Under the pieces are notes generated by a model. That model was given only the letters and a program-made list of their open reading frames with translations, was not told where the DNA came from and searched no databases. DNA of 64,000 nt from contig NC_088325.1 in assembly GCF_910592395.1 (NCBI RefSeq), positions 13,024,109 through 13,088,108 on the forward strand. Direction: 5' to 3'. The position numbers were made by a program, and so were the translations under genes. Below, piece by piece: positions 21,600 through 34,814 of the stretch (positions within the stretch are counted from its first letter, which is position 1; each line of letters starts with the position of its first letter). The stretch comes from Lineus longissimus. Taxonomy: Eukaryota; Nemertea; Pilidiophora; Heteronemertea; Lineidae.

Positions 21600-24500
21600 G
21601 CGACAAATTCCCAGAAGAAAATTTACAGAAAGGACATTTTGCAACAGTCCATCTCTACGTCACAAGGGATAGGTCAAGACCTAGTCCTGGCAGGATTGCC
21701 GGGGCCAGTATTTGCAGTGCTGGAGGTCATAACAAGCTGGAAACCAAGCACACCAAGGGTGTTGAGGGAAAATATAATTAGACCGCCAATCCCACCTCAG
21801 AGATTTCCTTTCACATGTTTTTATTGGAGTTGTTATTGAGAAAACGGTGTTTTTTTCATATCGTGGACAATGTATCTGAAAACCGTTCAAGAAACGAGAT
21901 AAGTAAGCTTCGACTGTCGTAAACTGTATTTCGGATAGATGTAGTGTGTTTACAAAGCATTTGATCAATACTATGCACTCGCATCATATCAAAACTGAAT
22001 CTTGCAAGTTACTTTAAGTTTTGAGTAAGCGGATCGACACGATGTTCTTGTTTATTCCAATGCGGAGAAGTTTACTAACCACGGATGTGATGTTTGTATT
22101 CTTGTATATATTGCTATGTAGCTAACATTACTTGAGTCTACAAGATGAAGGTTCACAGATACAATAATTATCATTACCGCCTATATACAAGTACTGGTAC
22201 GTCCATTACACTTCGGAATTCTAAGTTTTGTGTTTGAGTTCGAATAGGATGTTATGCGTCCTGAATAGGCCCTATCTTCATGTTAAGTGAGATGCTTTTT
22301 AATGTATTGCAAGTTTCGCCATACCCGCATATAAAGTTGTTTGGGTGATATATTGCAAATTGTACTTAACGAACAGAAAAAGTCGGAACATACACCCTTC
22401 GAAATAAAGGCTTTTGGATTTTTTCTCTCTCAAAAACCTTTATTGCGAAGAGTTTAACGAAGACAAACTTATCTTGTCATGTAAGCTTACAAGTACAGGT
22501 GTACGAAAGTAAAGGTCTTAACCATGAATCTACCTTCGGATATAAGTAAAAAAGGACGAGCAGAGATCGACAATGTCGAAAAGGGCAGGAGATGCTCTCG
22601 ATATTACAGTTCAAACTAATGAGAGAGTGTAACTCCAGTATCAGCGCAAACAGCCACTTCTACGCAATTCGTGTTAAGTTACTTAGATGATCGTGTTTTA
22701 CTCCAATAAATTGATGGTAACCATCATTATTTTGTATTTCCGTACGTGGCTGAGCATACTAAATGCGCGAGGTGAAATGCGGATAATTTATGTCTATTGT
22801 TGAGAATTTTCTGCAAAAGTTATCTCGGGAATTTCTAATTTCACTTCTTATTGAATTCCGCCTACATTCTAATCAGAGTAATGCATTGCATTACATTACA
22901 TTACGTCAGAGTGTTCTTCATTCAACTCGTTGCCGTAAATAATTGATAATGAGCCGAAAAGGTAACTCACGGGAAAGTTTTAAATTGATGTTTCTAATGA
23001 GACTGCGTTACGCGGGGCTTGTCGTTGCCATATGAATTTCAATTGCAGTTTCCGCCCGTCGCCAGTGTAGAAGATTCAATTGTCTTCTCCGCAAATGTGT
23101 CCTTCCTTATCGTATGGATGAAGATGTGGTTAAGTACACTCAAGTTGTTCAATGGCTAAGAGATTAAAGCCGGATAATAGACGCATTTTTCCCGGGACTC
23201 TCTATCCTACGACTAATTTTTCTACTACACCCCAGAGTGCCAGGTCTCCAAGAACTGGTCTGTGGTAATTACTGATCAATGAACAGTGGAAGTGTTATCA
23301 AATTTGATGATGTTACGTGTAATAAACACATTACTATATGTTCATCATTACTAACATACTAATATTGGAAAACACGATTTTGTCTAAATTCATCATGATT
23401 GTTTCCCGATCTGCCAAGCGTTTTTTTGCTCATGGCTACAACGCGTAACTTATATCTATCTTGAATGCGATATAACTCATCTTAATATCTGTTTCTGCAA
23501 GAAACCGATATTATCTCCGGTTTAAGCGTACAAAGCCCAAGGAAACATATATGACTAATATGCCACAATCATAACAATTCACAATTCACTTTTTACCTTC
23601 AACTTTTTTACGATGTCTGTGCGGCAACTGATCAACTAATGAAAACTCCTATTTCGTCTTAAGTGAAAACTATTAATGCCATATGATAATAGCCGATGCT
23701 ACGTTAACTGTAGGATAACATGAACGCATATTTCAGCTAACAAGTGCGCTCTTTATTATCACGTAATAACACTGTCTCAATTGCAACAATTCGTGCTGAT
23801 TTCTGATAACGGCGACGCTCAAAAATCCAATTTCGCTGCGATCATTTTTCACCTCAAGGCGAAAGGCGAAACGTAGATCATTCGATAAAAATGTTCTGTG
23901 AGTAGTTATCCGATGGAATTCTTTAATCCGGCGAATTTCTGATAATTTGGAAGCAGAATGTTGACTGGGAGATTACGGAATGCTGGTAAAGATGGAAGGA
24001 TTTAGTATTTTTTAGGCGACAAGTCCGCGAAGTCATCGCCAGTACATATCCACTTTTAAAAATGGGCTTATTTACATGACTGTGGGCAGGTGACATAAAG
24101 TTGTCCACTTAGCCTTGCTGTTAAGGAGCACGACCGCCGTTCGTAATTACGTGTACTTAATTGCTTAAACCAGCATCTAAACGCGAGCGCGGTGCTTGCC
24201 AACCGAACAAATCCACCCATTATCTCCCTCAACTACAGCGTCGTATAGATAATTCGCTGCTGATTCTCAGTAATCGGTTTCTCAAAACCGTCATTACTCC
24301 CTCAAGATCTGTTTCAACTTGCCGCTAAATGCGTAAGTCACATCTCTTTTGGTACCATTGTTTTGCCTTGGGAGTGCTTTTTACAGGTCCTAACAGAAAT
24401 GACGATTTATTTGCTTAGTTCTTTGGCGAAGGCTTTCCTTTCTTTTATGGTTTTTGCAGCTTTGGCGAGAATAATGTCAATTGGCTAGAATGATGTTGGC

Positions 24501-25925
24501 GATAACATGTTATGGCTTCTCAGAATTGGCGGCGCATTGTCAATTCTACAGAAAGAATAAAGTCAATTCCTGCCCAGAAAGATCGTCTAAATTAACTTTC
24601 CGTAGATTTTATGAATCACCACACCGAAGGAAAGCTTTCCAACTGATCGAGACCTTATCTCAATCTTGTGTATTCGAGGTAGGCGTTCCAACTTACCGAG
24701 CAACCTGTCTTGCAGAGTGCCCGGTTGAGGCCTTGGATTCAATCACAGGAAAATCAGCCAAAAGTGCTCCCGAATTTGCCAATCTACTGATTTTAATCAA
24801 TTTATTTTAAAATGATCTGTGCAACTCTGGTTACTTGATCGACATCATATGCAGTCACTTTGAGGTTAATTAATCACTGATTTTCTCTGTGTTGGACACA
24901 AAAAAAATCAACTTTAAACCAATGCCTTTTCACTGCCGAAGGCAATGCAATTAAAACATCCCCTTCATTAATGTCCCTACTTCATTTCAGTTATTTTTAT
25001 CGAGAAAATCATCTTGAAGATGTAATTAATCTCCATCGAGTCGGAAGTCCTTCTATCAGTAATTGAAATGAGAAGTGCTCTCAGTGCTGTAACAACAATT
25101 GCGGGATGCTCTGTCAACAGTTGTGCATAACGAACAAGCCTCATCATCTGATTGAAAATTATTACAGCAAGTTTCTAAATCTGTAAGGAGCTTTTCTTCT
25201 TGTGTTCATGACTTAACTGTACGTTGTTCGTCTGTGACTGGGGTTTCAACAACAATCATACTGTCTATAGCCTTTTTTCGCTATGAGGTCAGACCTATGC
25301 TCAGATAAGCAATCTGGCCATTTCGCCAAATCTTATCGAAGCGTGAGGTGATCTAATCCTGCCGTTACTTATGATTTGTCTGCGAACTGGACTTGAGCGA
25401 GCAACTAAAGGCTATAATGTCAACATGTTGACTTACAAGATTCGAAATTGGCGTTTCATGATCCAACATCCGTGTAAAAATTGGGAGACTGGCCTCCTTA
25501 GCATTGGTAGGCAACAAGTCTAGACGAACGAAAACACTGATGAAAATCCTTGAAGGAGATTGTAACCCAGAAGGTGTAGTGTGCAGGTCCACCTGTGTGT
25601 GGAAACGCCCTGACTCTCACGGATCCATTCCCCGAACTACCGAAATATCTATCCTATTTGGGGCATAACTGGAAAAGAAAAGCCCCTTGTACATGTAGTC
25701 CATCGACGAAGATGCGGTTTTCAAGAGCAATGGACATATCACACATAGATATCAGATCGAGCAGGGTCAAATACAGTAATCAGTCGGCACAACTCTTGGA
25801 TAGGTGTGCCATTGCAATATGTTTGGTCATTACTCATTCTAATGGGCGGATGCATGATGTTCTCGTGATGTGGCTGTCTTCCGTTGGCAGCCCAATGTGC
25901 TCGTCTTAAAGGCTAATTGAGTCAA
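21600..25925. other. Long AT-rich stretch without recognised gene
   Basis: Only short open frames occur here, and none shows a domain signature or a consistent exon chain. A 20-bp imperfect hairpin (18 of 20 paired; arms 22397-22416 and 22431-22450, containing AATAAAGG) and a short TTACA run near 22890-22910 are the only structures noted. Confidence 0.4.
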
Positions 25926-26415
25926 CGAACCATTATTATATGTAAGAGCTGCGGAATCACCATTCCCTTGGACAGTGAGCGCAGGTAGAGTCATGAAGAC
26001 GGAAAATAAAATGGAAATGCGCTGAGCACTCGATCAGTTTTTCAGGCTCGAGGTGGAGACTGCCTAGGGAAAGTATGAATACCTTTAAAAGTCTCATCAA
26101 TTTCTTTCGGAGATGCCAAATATCGACGATGTTTCGAACATGGAATGGCTTCCACTCATGTCTCCTATGTCATGTTCTAATCGACTGGTGCATTAGGTTT
26201 TAATGTTGGCAGATGCATTTACTTTCCAGTGTGCTAATTTTGAATAAATCTAGTCTATGAACCCATTATAGCTGCAGAATAACCATCCCCTGGGACAATG
26301 AGCACAACTGGAGTAATAAAAGCAAATAATGGAAAATGCGCAGCGTAATTGGTTTGTAAGGGGAGCGTATGAATGTGTTTTTTAAGTTTGCTTACCGCTG
26401 GCAACATATCATGGA
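25926..26415. repeat. Diverged tandem duplication, period about 325 bp
   Basis: The block beginning near 25928 (GAACC, ATTATA, GCTGCGGAAT, ACCATTCCC, GGACAGTGAGC, AAATGCGC) is repeated in the same order near 26255 (GAACC, ATTATA, GCTGCAGAAT, ACCATCCCC, GGACAATGAGC, AAATGCGC). The copies differ by many substitutions and small gaps. Similarity fades before the next block. Confidence 0.6.
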
Positions 26416-27715
26416 AGGAACCATTGCAAAGAATGATTGATATCAAATAAAGATCTTGGTGGTTTTTTATGGCGCAGTCAGTCCGTGTTGTTCTACATTC
26501 TAAACATATTTCTTCTTCTTCTCCTTAGCGTTCGAGATACTTTTATGGCTATATCACTAAAGAATCATATCGACCTGGCTGCCGTCTTTTGTCTTAAGCT
26601 TTGTCGCCATTATGCTCTGTTCGGCCATGTAGCCAGTCTCTCGGCGTCTCAGAGTGGGCATTTCCTGAGAAAATGCTCTGGACGGTGACGTGTTTGATCG
26701 TGTGCGTTGCACTGGCACCTCCGGATCAACCCATGTTTATCCTCTTGAGATTGGCCTTTAGGATAGTGGCCTCTATTCTGTCCATGTTTCCCTAGGAGAT
26801 AACACTAATCTTGAACTATACGACATCGCCGAAACCATCCCCGAAAAAAAGCAATTCTGTATCGGGGTATCAGGAAAATCCATTGAAACACTAACGGGTA
26901 TAAATCCCAAGAGAAACTATTGGATAAGAAACATTGGAACTTTTAGCCGGTTACCAAGAAACCAACCAACCACTTATAAGTACGGATGGCACGGTGAGAT
27001 TAGCCGTCGTATCGGCTGTGCTCCGCGTCAGAAATGCCAAGGGAGTACGTTACATTGACAAAAACGAAAGAAAATAAATGTAAGTAATTAATTGTTTTCG
27101 CTCATTCAGAATACAAGTGAATCGCAAGTCTTTTTAATCAAATCGAGTTGATTAAATCCAGTTCGGTTGACCATGATATTCCAGCTGTAAGAAAATTAAT
27201 TATGCACTTAAATCTCAACAGGCCTTCTGAATTAACTGAACTAAACCTGCTTTGTATCTAAACAGAAGTTACTTTCGGCAATAGCAGTAGCTAGGAGGCG
27301 GTAGGGAGCATCATGCATTCCGTATCTGATTCTGCCAGTTTCGAACAAAATTTATTTTACATTTTGCCGGGTTGACATTTCAAGCTTCAAATAAATTGGT
27401 GACAGGAACACTATTTGTCATTAGCCACTGGTGTTCGATGGCCACTTATCTACATTTGGACAATCGCCCAATGAGAGGAACAGCTACCATTTGCTCCGGA
27501 GAACAAAACTACGCTAGTAAATCGTGCTTGCTATCACTAAGCGACCGTTACGAGTCACGAGGCTTGGAGATTGTAAAAAGTAAAAAGGATGTATTTTTCC
27601 TTTCATTCTCATAATCAATGATTAGGCCCCATGCCTCCTTGCCAAGCTGTTATACCTAACTACCAGCCAAAATGACACCCGCATGTCTGTCAGATATATC
27701 AAACGTACTTCAACT

Positions 27716-28032
27716 GACAATCACGATTACAATATCCGTTTCTTGAAAGCTTGACTTCCATGTCGTTGCCCGGGTTTTGCCACGAAGTTTTGTTTATCAT
27801 AGGCTGTCAAAGCTGAGCCTGTCGTGAAATTGTCAGATTTCAAAACCGCAGAATGCATTATTTACTTAGTGACATTTTCACTCGCGTTTTTCCATATGTC
27901 GGACATTTTGAAAACTATGATATCTCACTTGCTTCCATCGAGTTAAAAATGTCCACAATCACGATCATAACATCCGTTTTTCTTGCAAGCTTAGATTTCC
28001 TGTTGTTGTCCGGGTTTCGCCACGAACTTTTT
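27716..28032. repeat. Diverged tandem duplication, period about 240 bp
   Basis: The block 27716-27795 and the block 27955-28032 share ACAATCACGAT, ATCCGTTT, CTTG, AAGCTT, TTCC, GTTG, CCGGGTTT and GCCACGAA in order. Neither copy is coding. The duplication is old, with roughly one difference every five bases. Confidence 0.65.
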
Positions 28033-29359
28033 TCGCATTAATTGTTTGGACTGCTCTTAAAGTAGCATTTCAAAGATTCAGTGACGCTAACTGCCATTGG
28101 CGGTGCGTCACTTCCTTAAAACGTGTCATCATACACCATAACAGAAATAGCGACGACTCATTTTCAAGTAGAGTTGTTACATGTATTTGCTTACGTTTAG
28201 TCACTTTCCCGCCCGCTGAAACATCAAGTTGGCAATATTGGGTTTTAGTGTAAGTATTCTTTATTCAGTCAAGCAAAGTGAACAAAATTGTCACAACTTG
28301 GGCATAAGCATAAGTGCCATAGTGGTAGACCCCCAGGCTCTATCAGTGGTAAAAACCAAACCAATCGTCAAAGTGGGTATGTTGAAATCCGTTGGTTGAA
28401 AACGTGCATACTCTCATACCGGCGCAGGTAAGTTTCCCCAGGGTTACTGGCGACAGCTTACCATTTCAAAAGTTGGTGAACTGCCAGGCAGTTAGCGTAT
28501 CGTCCCTCATCTTCCCGCCGCAATGATTGGAAAAGTTCGTCCAACCTAAAATAGGTGTAACAACATCTTAACGCAAAGTGTGCCTGCAGTTGTAAGGCGC
28601 AGACTCCTCGGTGAAAAGCGTTATACAAAAGCCGTCACTTTTTCATGTTTAACCGTACCATTAGATAATTAACCATTACCTCCAAAGCAGCGCAAGCTCT
28701 GTCTCTAATAACCTAAATACCTTAACTCGTTATCTCAAGGAGCAGCGTACAGCTATATGCAACCCATTATTACTCAAACATACTTCTAATGTTTCATACG
28801 ACTCGGCGAGATTTTTAATTACCAGTTGCTTTAGAATTTGATATAGTGTTGCTCATTGAGCTTTGAGCGTTCTTTCACTTGTTTGAACATTTCTGTAGCC
28901 AACCAAAGCGAAAAAGGCCATTTTTAGCTCTAAAACGCCATGATGACGATGAAATCTGATCTAGATTGGGCGCGATACCCTCCGCCATTGCAGTTGAGTC
29001 GTCTTTTTGTTTGAAGAAATGCCAGTGGTTGTATGGCGAAAATGAAGAAACAGCCTTGAAAAGTAAATTGGCCACGGGAACCTCGAGCTATGGGAGTGAG
29101 ACATATTGATTTAATTCCTGAGACAAATGGACAAAAGTTCGATTTTCTTAGAGTGTTACATTTGTCATCGTCACACGCAAGCCACTGTCGTTATTGACGG
29201 AACTTGGACGAGTGAGGGGCTCATTAGTGTCAAGACAGGTGATTCCTGGCCCTCCACGGTGCTGGCATTGATTGGCTAGAATCATAGTATCTCTTACGCG
29301 TATTAACAGGGTTCATAGTCTGAAATATCGTCTTCGGAAAAATGTCCCTCTCTGTTTAA

Positions 29360-29565
29360 TGGTGGCGGATTCAGGTATATTTCTAGAAATACTCAATGCC
29401 TTTATCACCTCGTCGATTTGCAATCGTGGAGCCTTGTGTGTCTAGATGTTCCTTCCTGTTTTTATAGTGGTGGATTCAGGTATATTTCGAGAAATACTCG
29501 AGGCCTTTATCACCTCGTCGATTTGCAATCGCTGAGCCTGGTGTGTCTAGATGTTCCTTCCTGTT
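29360..29565. repeat. Tandem duplication, two copies of about 105 bp
   Basis: Two adjacent copies start near 29362 and 29467 with GGATTCAGGTATATTTC and run through TTTATCACCTCGTCGATTTG to GATGTTCCTTCCTGTTT. They differ at few positions, so this duplication is younger than the others nearby. Confidence 0.85.
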
Positions 29566-31366
29566 TGGTAAATGAAATGTGAAACTAAAGCTGTCAACAA
29601 AGATATTGACTCTAGTACAACAGTTATGGCATACTTGACATTCTCTGCGAAACATTTACAATAGAGAAACCATCAACAAACAAGCGCCTACAAAATGACG
29701 TCTCATCACCTGCCCGGAGATATTTCCTATCACAATCTGTCGCTTTCATAAAGAGTCGATCAAAATCGTTTCCTTTTGTAAAACAGGCATTTCGTGGCAA
29801 ACTTATTAAAACTGATATTAACATCGCTCTGCTCTGCTAAGCTGTTTGGTGAGATTTAAGAGCTTGCGGCGTGATCGATAAGTAAGCTGTTAAACTGTAA
29901 GTTGCCAAGGGATTGTATTGTGGTAATCCTTGCTTCAGTGGAAACATGTAGTTTTCTTGGTGGTAGAGAAGACATTTTTCATTTTGTTGAAAGAGTTGAC
30001 TTCTCTGAAGCTTTGATAAACAAGTTTTTAATATGATTTTAATATTCTCGGATAAAGGATCAAACGGAATTAAACGCACGCTTTAGAGTCAAAGGCATGT
30101 AAACGTTTTTGATTGGTGCAGCGCATGGGGAAAGAATCGAATAAAGAGAAGTGAATTTTAAATTTAAAGTTCTGCAGAACAATTCTTGTCAAATCAGAAG
30201 TGCCGAATTCCGCATCCCGGTGTAACATCTGTGGTTGTTCCCCATGTTTCAGTGTTTCCAAACAATAGGCAGCTAGAGAGACCATGACTTTTCAATAGGG
30301 GGGATACACAGAAATACTCGTCAATCTATTTTTGAGCGTTCCCAAACAATGAGGGGAAACACTCAAAAACAGAAACACTCAAAAACATTACACCGGCGTG
30401 CCTATTCAGGCCAATGAGATGAGTTTATTATTTGGCTTGGGCTAGTGATGACAGCTTTCGGAAATGGCTGAATCATCCGTAAGGCAGGAGCTAGGGGCCG
30501 AGTAAATCGTCTTCGTGTGACTAATATGCACAGTTAGGGAACTGGGTTGTGTTCGAAACAACATTAGATCTATTCCTCATGTGAATAGTTTCGATGTACT
30601 GTGGGTTGGAAGAAGCCCTCTATCGGCAGTCACGTGTAACTTCGTCTGACATACACTCCCCATGTCTAAGGAGTCCATTTAAGTTCCCATCCTTCTCACC
30701 TCCCCGAGCTGTGGTCGGTTGACTATAGAGTGGGTGGCCCATATCATTCGTAACAGCTTCACGAATGCTACTTTGACCACAAGTCTGTCTCCTTTACGAT
30801 AAGATCAAAAAGTCATTATCTTCAAAGAAGGACCCGTTTATTTTAGGTTGGTCACGTTCCGCAATCGAATCAAAGCTATCGGTCATCTCGGCTCGATCAC
30901 TCGCTTGTTTCGGTTGAGCAGTCACATTTGATTCGAGACAGTCCTTGAGTTGACTTCATAACGCATTGCTTGAAGTACCCTACTGCATCGACCATCCCAG
31001 TAGAAAATCACTTGTACCGCGAGATTGTACGGATGTACCAGTGCATGCTGATGTATCATTATGTTGGTTACGAACTTTTTACGTGTAAAATTTGACTTCA
31101 ATGTTTCTTTTACGCAGCTGTTTGAATGGTAAACACCTACACGTGATGGATACTGTATTACTAATGATGCGATATCTGTAATGAACCTGGACATGTTATA
31201 TTTTTTAACTACAGATAGTATCTCTTTAAGCCGGCTGGAGGCAGTAAATGTTTTTGTCGCCGGGTTTTTAAAACTAAAATCAGAGATGTGAGAATCAATG
31301 AACATAACCATTCGCTCTTTAAAGTCTTGGTTAGCAAATTTCTGACCTATTGCATCTGCTATACTT

Positions 31367-31817
31367 AGCCTCCCCGAAGGCCATTTCTATTCCTGTGTGT
31401 TCCTGGGCGATGATGATGTTTGTCCCGCACCTAAGCACATCTATGTGTGCAATAGCCGTGTCTTTATTAGCCCCGCGAGGATTTTGGCGTGAGGTGGACA
31501 GGTCTTGGACACAGAGCATCGGAAACCTTAAGAGTTGCATGTCAAAACCAATAAACCTGTCCATTCGTTGGAAAGCTCATCTTGAGTATTTTCACCTAGT
31601 CTAACGTCTGACATCGATGTTGGGTTGGGAAGGTGAGAATTAAGTGCATTTCTGTAATTTTCTCAACCAACCATGTTATGGCCACGGCATAGTGCATAAA
31701 GGTACTATAAATAGCTTCCCGGAGGCTATTGCTCTTCCTCTGTGATATGGTGATTTGATTGCCCCAGCTGCTGATCACACCATTCTGTGTAATAGACATG
31801 TTATTGTCCCCTCAAGA
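31367..31817. repeat. Diverged tandem duplication, period about 340 bp
   Basis: The block near 31367-31480 (TAGCCTCCCCGAAGGCCATT, then TGTGCAATAGCC, then CCCCGCGAGG) recurs near 31707-31817 (TAGCTTCCCGGAGGCTATT, then TGTGTAATAGAC, then CCCCTCAAG). It passes directly into the four-copy array that follows, so the two may be parts of one higher-order repeat. Confidence 0.55.
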
Positions 31818-31819
31818 TC

Positions 31820-32430
31820 TGGCCAAACACCTGGACCTGTTAATTGCATTCCAACGCATACGGTCACTTTGAATCCATTCTCGGACAGCGCAGCATGATC
31901 ACGGCTGAAGGTGGCATTGGCCCTGAAAGTAATCTAACGTGGGCGGAGATATTGTTAAGTAATCTATACCAGATCATACTGCTCCTGCAAGATCTGATCG
32001 AACTCCTAATACCGTGCTAATTGCATCAATTTGTCAATATCATTCCTTTCTCGGACAGCACAGTTTGGTCGCAGGTGCAGGTGACATGGACCAAGAACTT
32101 AATCTAACCTATCATGCATGGATGAACATATATTTTTATAACCTATATCACACCTTATTGTTCCTTTGAGGTCTGATATAACTCCTGATACATGCTAATG
32201 GCATCCATTATGCAATATGATTCCATTGTCGGACATCACAGCATGGTTACGGCTGAAGGTGGCATGGACGATGGAAGAAATCTAACTTGTTTGCGTGTAC
32301 GGACATATCTTTTTATAGCGTTTACCTGATCTTCCAGCGGGCTATGAATACATGCTTATTGCATCCCTTGGTCAGTTTGATTCCATTCTCGGACAATACA
32401 GCCCGATCACAGTTGAAGGTGAAAGAAGAT
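31820..32430. repeat. Decayed tandem array, about four copies of 160-175 bp
   Basis: The landmark TTCTCGGACAG with a following CAGCATGATCACGGCTGAAG appears four times in variant form near 31878, 32050, 32228 and 32388. Each of the first three copies is followed by AATCTAAC and by a repeated AGATCTGAT-like word. Copy divergence is high. No coding frame runs through it. Confidence 0.65.
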
Positions 32431-33469
32431 CGCAAGTTGTAGGCCTATTGCTCACCAGCCCGAGATGTCATACGGTGTCTCTTTTGTTTACGTTTTGGTA
32501 GCAGTTGGAGACATTACTCATTGTTTCCTATAGGCCTCTAGCTAAAGGTCTAGCTTTTTATGTTATCATTTTTATCGGACCAATCAGACCAGTCACACAT
32601 TACACACAAGGCTAATTCAATTTGTCTCCGCCAGGTGGGATATTGGCGTCATGGGAGACTAATTCCATACTATCTTATTTTCGCCATCCATGACAGGAAT
32701 CTGTCATGGCACGAGGGAGACTCATCACACGCATCAAACTAGCAGATTGCTCCTTCTGAATGATTCAATAGCACTTTGGCTTATTTGGTAATATTACCTA
32801 AATTAGCCTTTGATTTGTCATTATCCGAGGACAACATGAGACACGTCCTCATCCCACTTAAGAACATTAGTAACAGGTGAGTAGAATATCCCAAGCAGCT
32901 GGCACTTGATAAGGGTAACAACTAAACGAGAGCCGATATGTCCAGGGCGATTGTGTACTGTTAAGAAGAGCGGATAAACTGACTTTAATCAAGAGAACAT
33001 CTTTTGACTCGGATACTGTTTATCACAGCGTCCGAAAGATAGAGTGTATCGGTAACTCTGTTATAATGACTGGAGTTGAATACCTGGGTCCCGAGTGTTT
33101 TTTATCTGCTCTTCGATTTTGTAGTCAGATGCTCACTGCGTTAATCGCATTATCGAATGCGTCTGCTGGAAAGCAGGACATCAAATGTTCACTGGGCGGA
33201 AAATGCCAGGGGCTAACATCTGATAGCGTGACCGTATAGTTTTTCAATCTGATCGCCAACCCTTTGCCTTTATAACCTTTTTCACAAATGCTATTTTTAT
33301 TAAGCCTAATTTTAGCCAGATAGAGCGACATTTTTGTACTTTTTATTATGAAAAGCTATGCCAGGTGATATTTTTAAATGGTTTCTAACGGAATTTGCAT
33401 AGTAGAAGTAAAACTGGATACCGTCACTGTAGTTTACAAAAATGTCCATCGGTCCCTATTGTTGGGCTG

Positions 33470-33535
33470 TTGTGTTGCTCCACCGACGCGCGTTTCTGCC
33501 CCTCTAGGCTTCATCAGGGTGGCTGGGGTTGACTT
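33470..33535 (-). ncRNA. Hammerhead-ribozyme-like motif, retroelement type
   Basis: On the minus strand the order is CCACC (33522-33518), the core CTGATGA (33517-33511), a short stem II (GCC paired with GGC), GAAA (33496-33493), a two-base-pair stem III with loop GCGC, GTC (33487-33485), then GGTGG (33484-33480), which closes stem I with the first CCACC. These are the conserved parts of a type I hammerhead with a minimal stem III, as known from Penelope-like retroelements. Self-cleavage would fall after the C at 33485. One departure is an A-A mismatch at the base of stem II, so activity may be weak or lost. No reverse transcriptase is seen nearby. Confidence 0.6.
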
Positions 33536-34069
33536 GCATCTGTCTTGTTCGAAGTTCACAGTTGTAACGGAATTTGCCTCAATATATGGAGTTTTAATTC
33601 GATTTACCTCAATCACTGTATAGCTTAATCAAATCCTCCTCCATAGTATGTGTATATTAAAGATGGTCCTTTGAATTCAGATCACAAGCCTAAGGATATG
33701 AATCCCCGTGTTTTGGCGATAAGTGAATGCACTTTCAGCTGAACATTTCTAAAGAATGCTGCACTTGTCTTGCTAGCGCGCTCCCTGATAGCGGAAAAAG
33801 TACCCTTGAAAAGCTTTATTGACCGAATAGAACCGAATCCTCTCGAGTGTCTCAGATCTGGCCAATGTCGTCAATGGACATCTCACATCGGAAAATCGGA
33901 AATCTATCAGTGGAGTTGTAAACGACGTTTAGTTATTATTAATTAAGACAAGAACATCCACGCCAATTCTTCATGCAGGGGAGTTTAATCTTCAGAGACA
34001 TGTCAGAGAGACATCGCTACAGGCGTCGGTGTCAAGACAGACAGCGATGGTCGCGGATGAATACGCGGT

Positions 34070-34105
34070 CTAGCCAAAATGGCGGTGCCTATGGTCAACC
34101 CTCAA
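34070..34105 (+). repeat. Fragment of foldback MITE family B
   Basis: CTAGCCAAAATGGCGG followed by TGCCTATGGTCAACCCTCAA matches the outer right end of the palindromic element at 21374-21594. Only about 36 bases are shared; the mirror half is not found beside it. Confidence 0.55.
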
Positions 34106-34677
34106 CTTATACCATCGAGGCACTTACATCAGCATTTACAGTGTATGTTCATGCCTTGCCATCAAAAACCACCAAGGTGAGCTGTAGTCTTGCTTTTAAT
34201 AAGAGTTCTTACAATTTCACTCAAAGAAGTTGATGTCTTTCCAACTTTTCGATTGTGATGTATTTCTTTCTTGCAATGAATAGGAAATAACTATCTCATA
34301 TCACTCGTCGGTGAGGATAATGCCACCTTGATACCATAATTACTTTTTGTTGGTCGCTTTATTTTCCTAATTCCCTAAAGCCGAAGTTTAAAACACACGA
34401 TTCATTCCGACGAAAGCAATACTACTGCGCAACCTTTCCGCAAATCTCCTCACATTTCTTCCGGATTTCTTGTGGAAATCACATCAATGTTTCTTCTAGT
34501 CGCTCTTTTGTGTCGAAATTTAAAATTGTGTAAGGTAATTGATGCATCTATAATCTGATAACGCAGGAAGTAACGCTTCGCACGTCAGCTATTTCAATTG
34601 CTGTATGTTTTGAGAGTGGATATGAAGTTTAAGATAATATCGTGTGTTCTGCATTCAGAAGGAATCTTCCGGTGGAG

Positions 34678-34812
34678 TCCAATACTACACGGTCTATTGT
34701 CTATAAACAAAGCACACTCGCACTCAGACTTCTCACTTCACCTCTGACTGATTAAAGGATTTTCAAGGCAAATCGTCGATGACATCGACCACCATGAAAT
34801 AGCTTTCATCCA
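34678..34812 (+). repeat. Dispersed repeat family C, copy 1 (most diverged)
   Basis: Shares CGGTCTATTGTCT, AAACAAAG, CTCGCAC, GGCAAATC and ACATCGACC in order with copies at 38111, 50750 (reverse) and 56598. This copy has the most substitutions and lacks the central TTATCAAAGGGTTATCAGGG in exact form. Confidence 0.6.
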
Positions 34813-34814
34813 CC

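Noticed and set aside
24481-24810. 109-codon plus-strand open frame
   Set aside because: Composition and surroundings give no support for coding; no homologue recognised.
30922-31311. 129-codon minus-strand open frame
   Set aside because: No domain, no splice context and no unusual composition; a frame of this length is expected by chance in 64 kb read in six frames.
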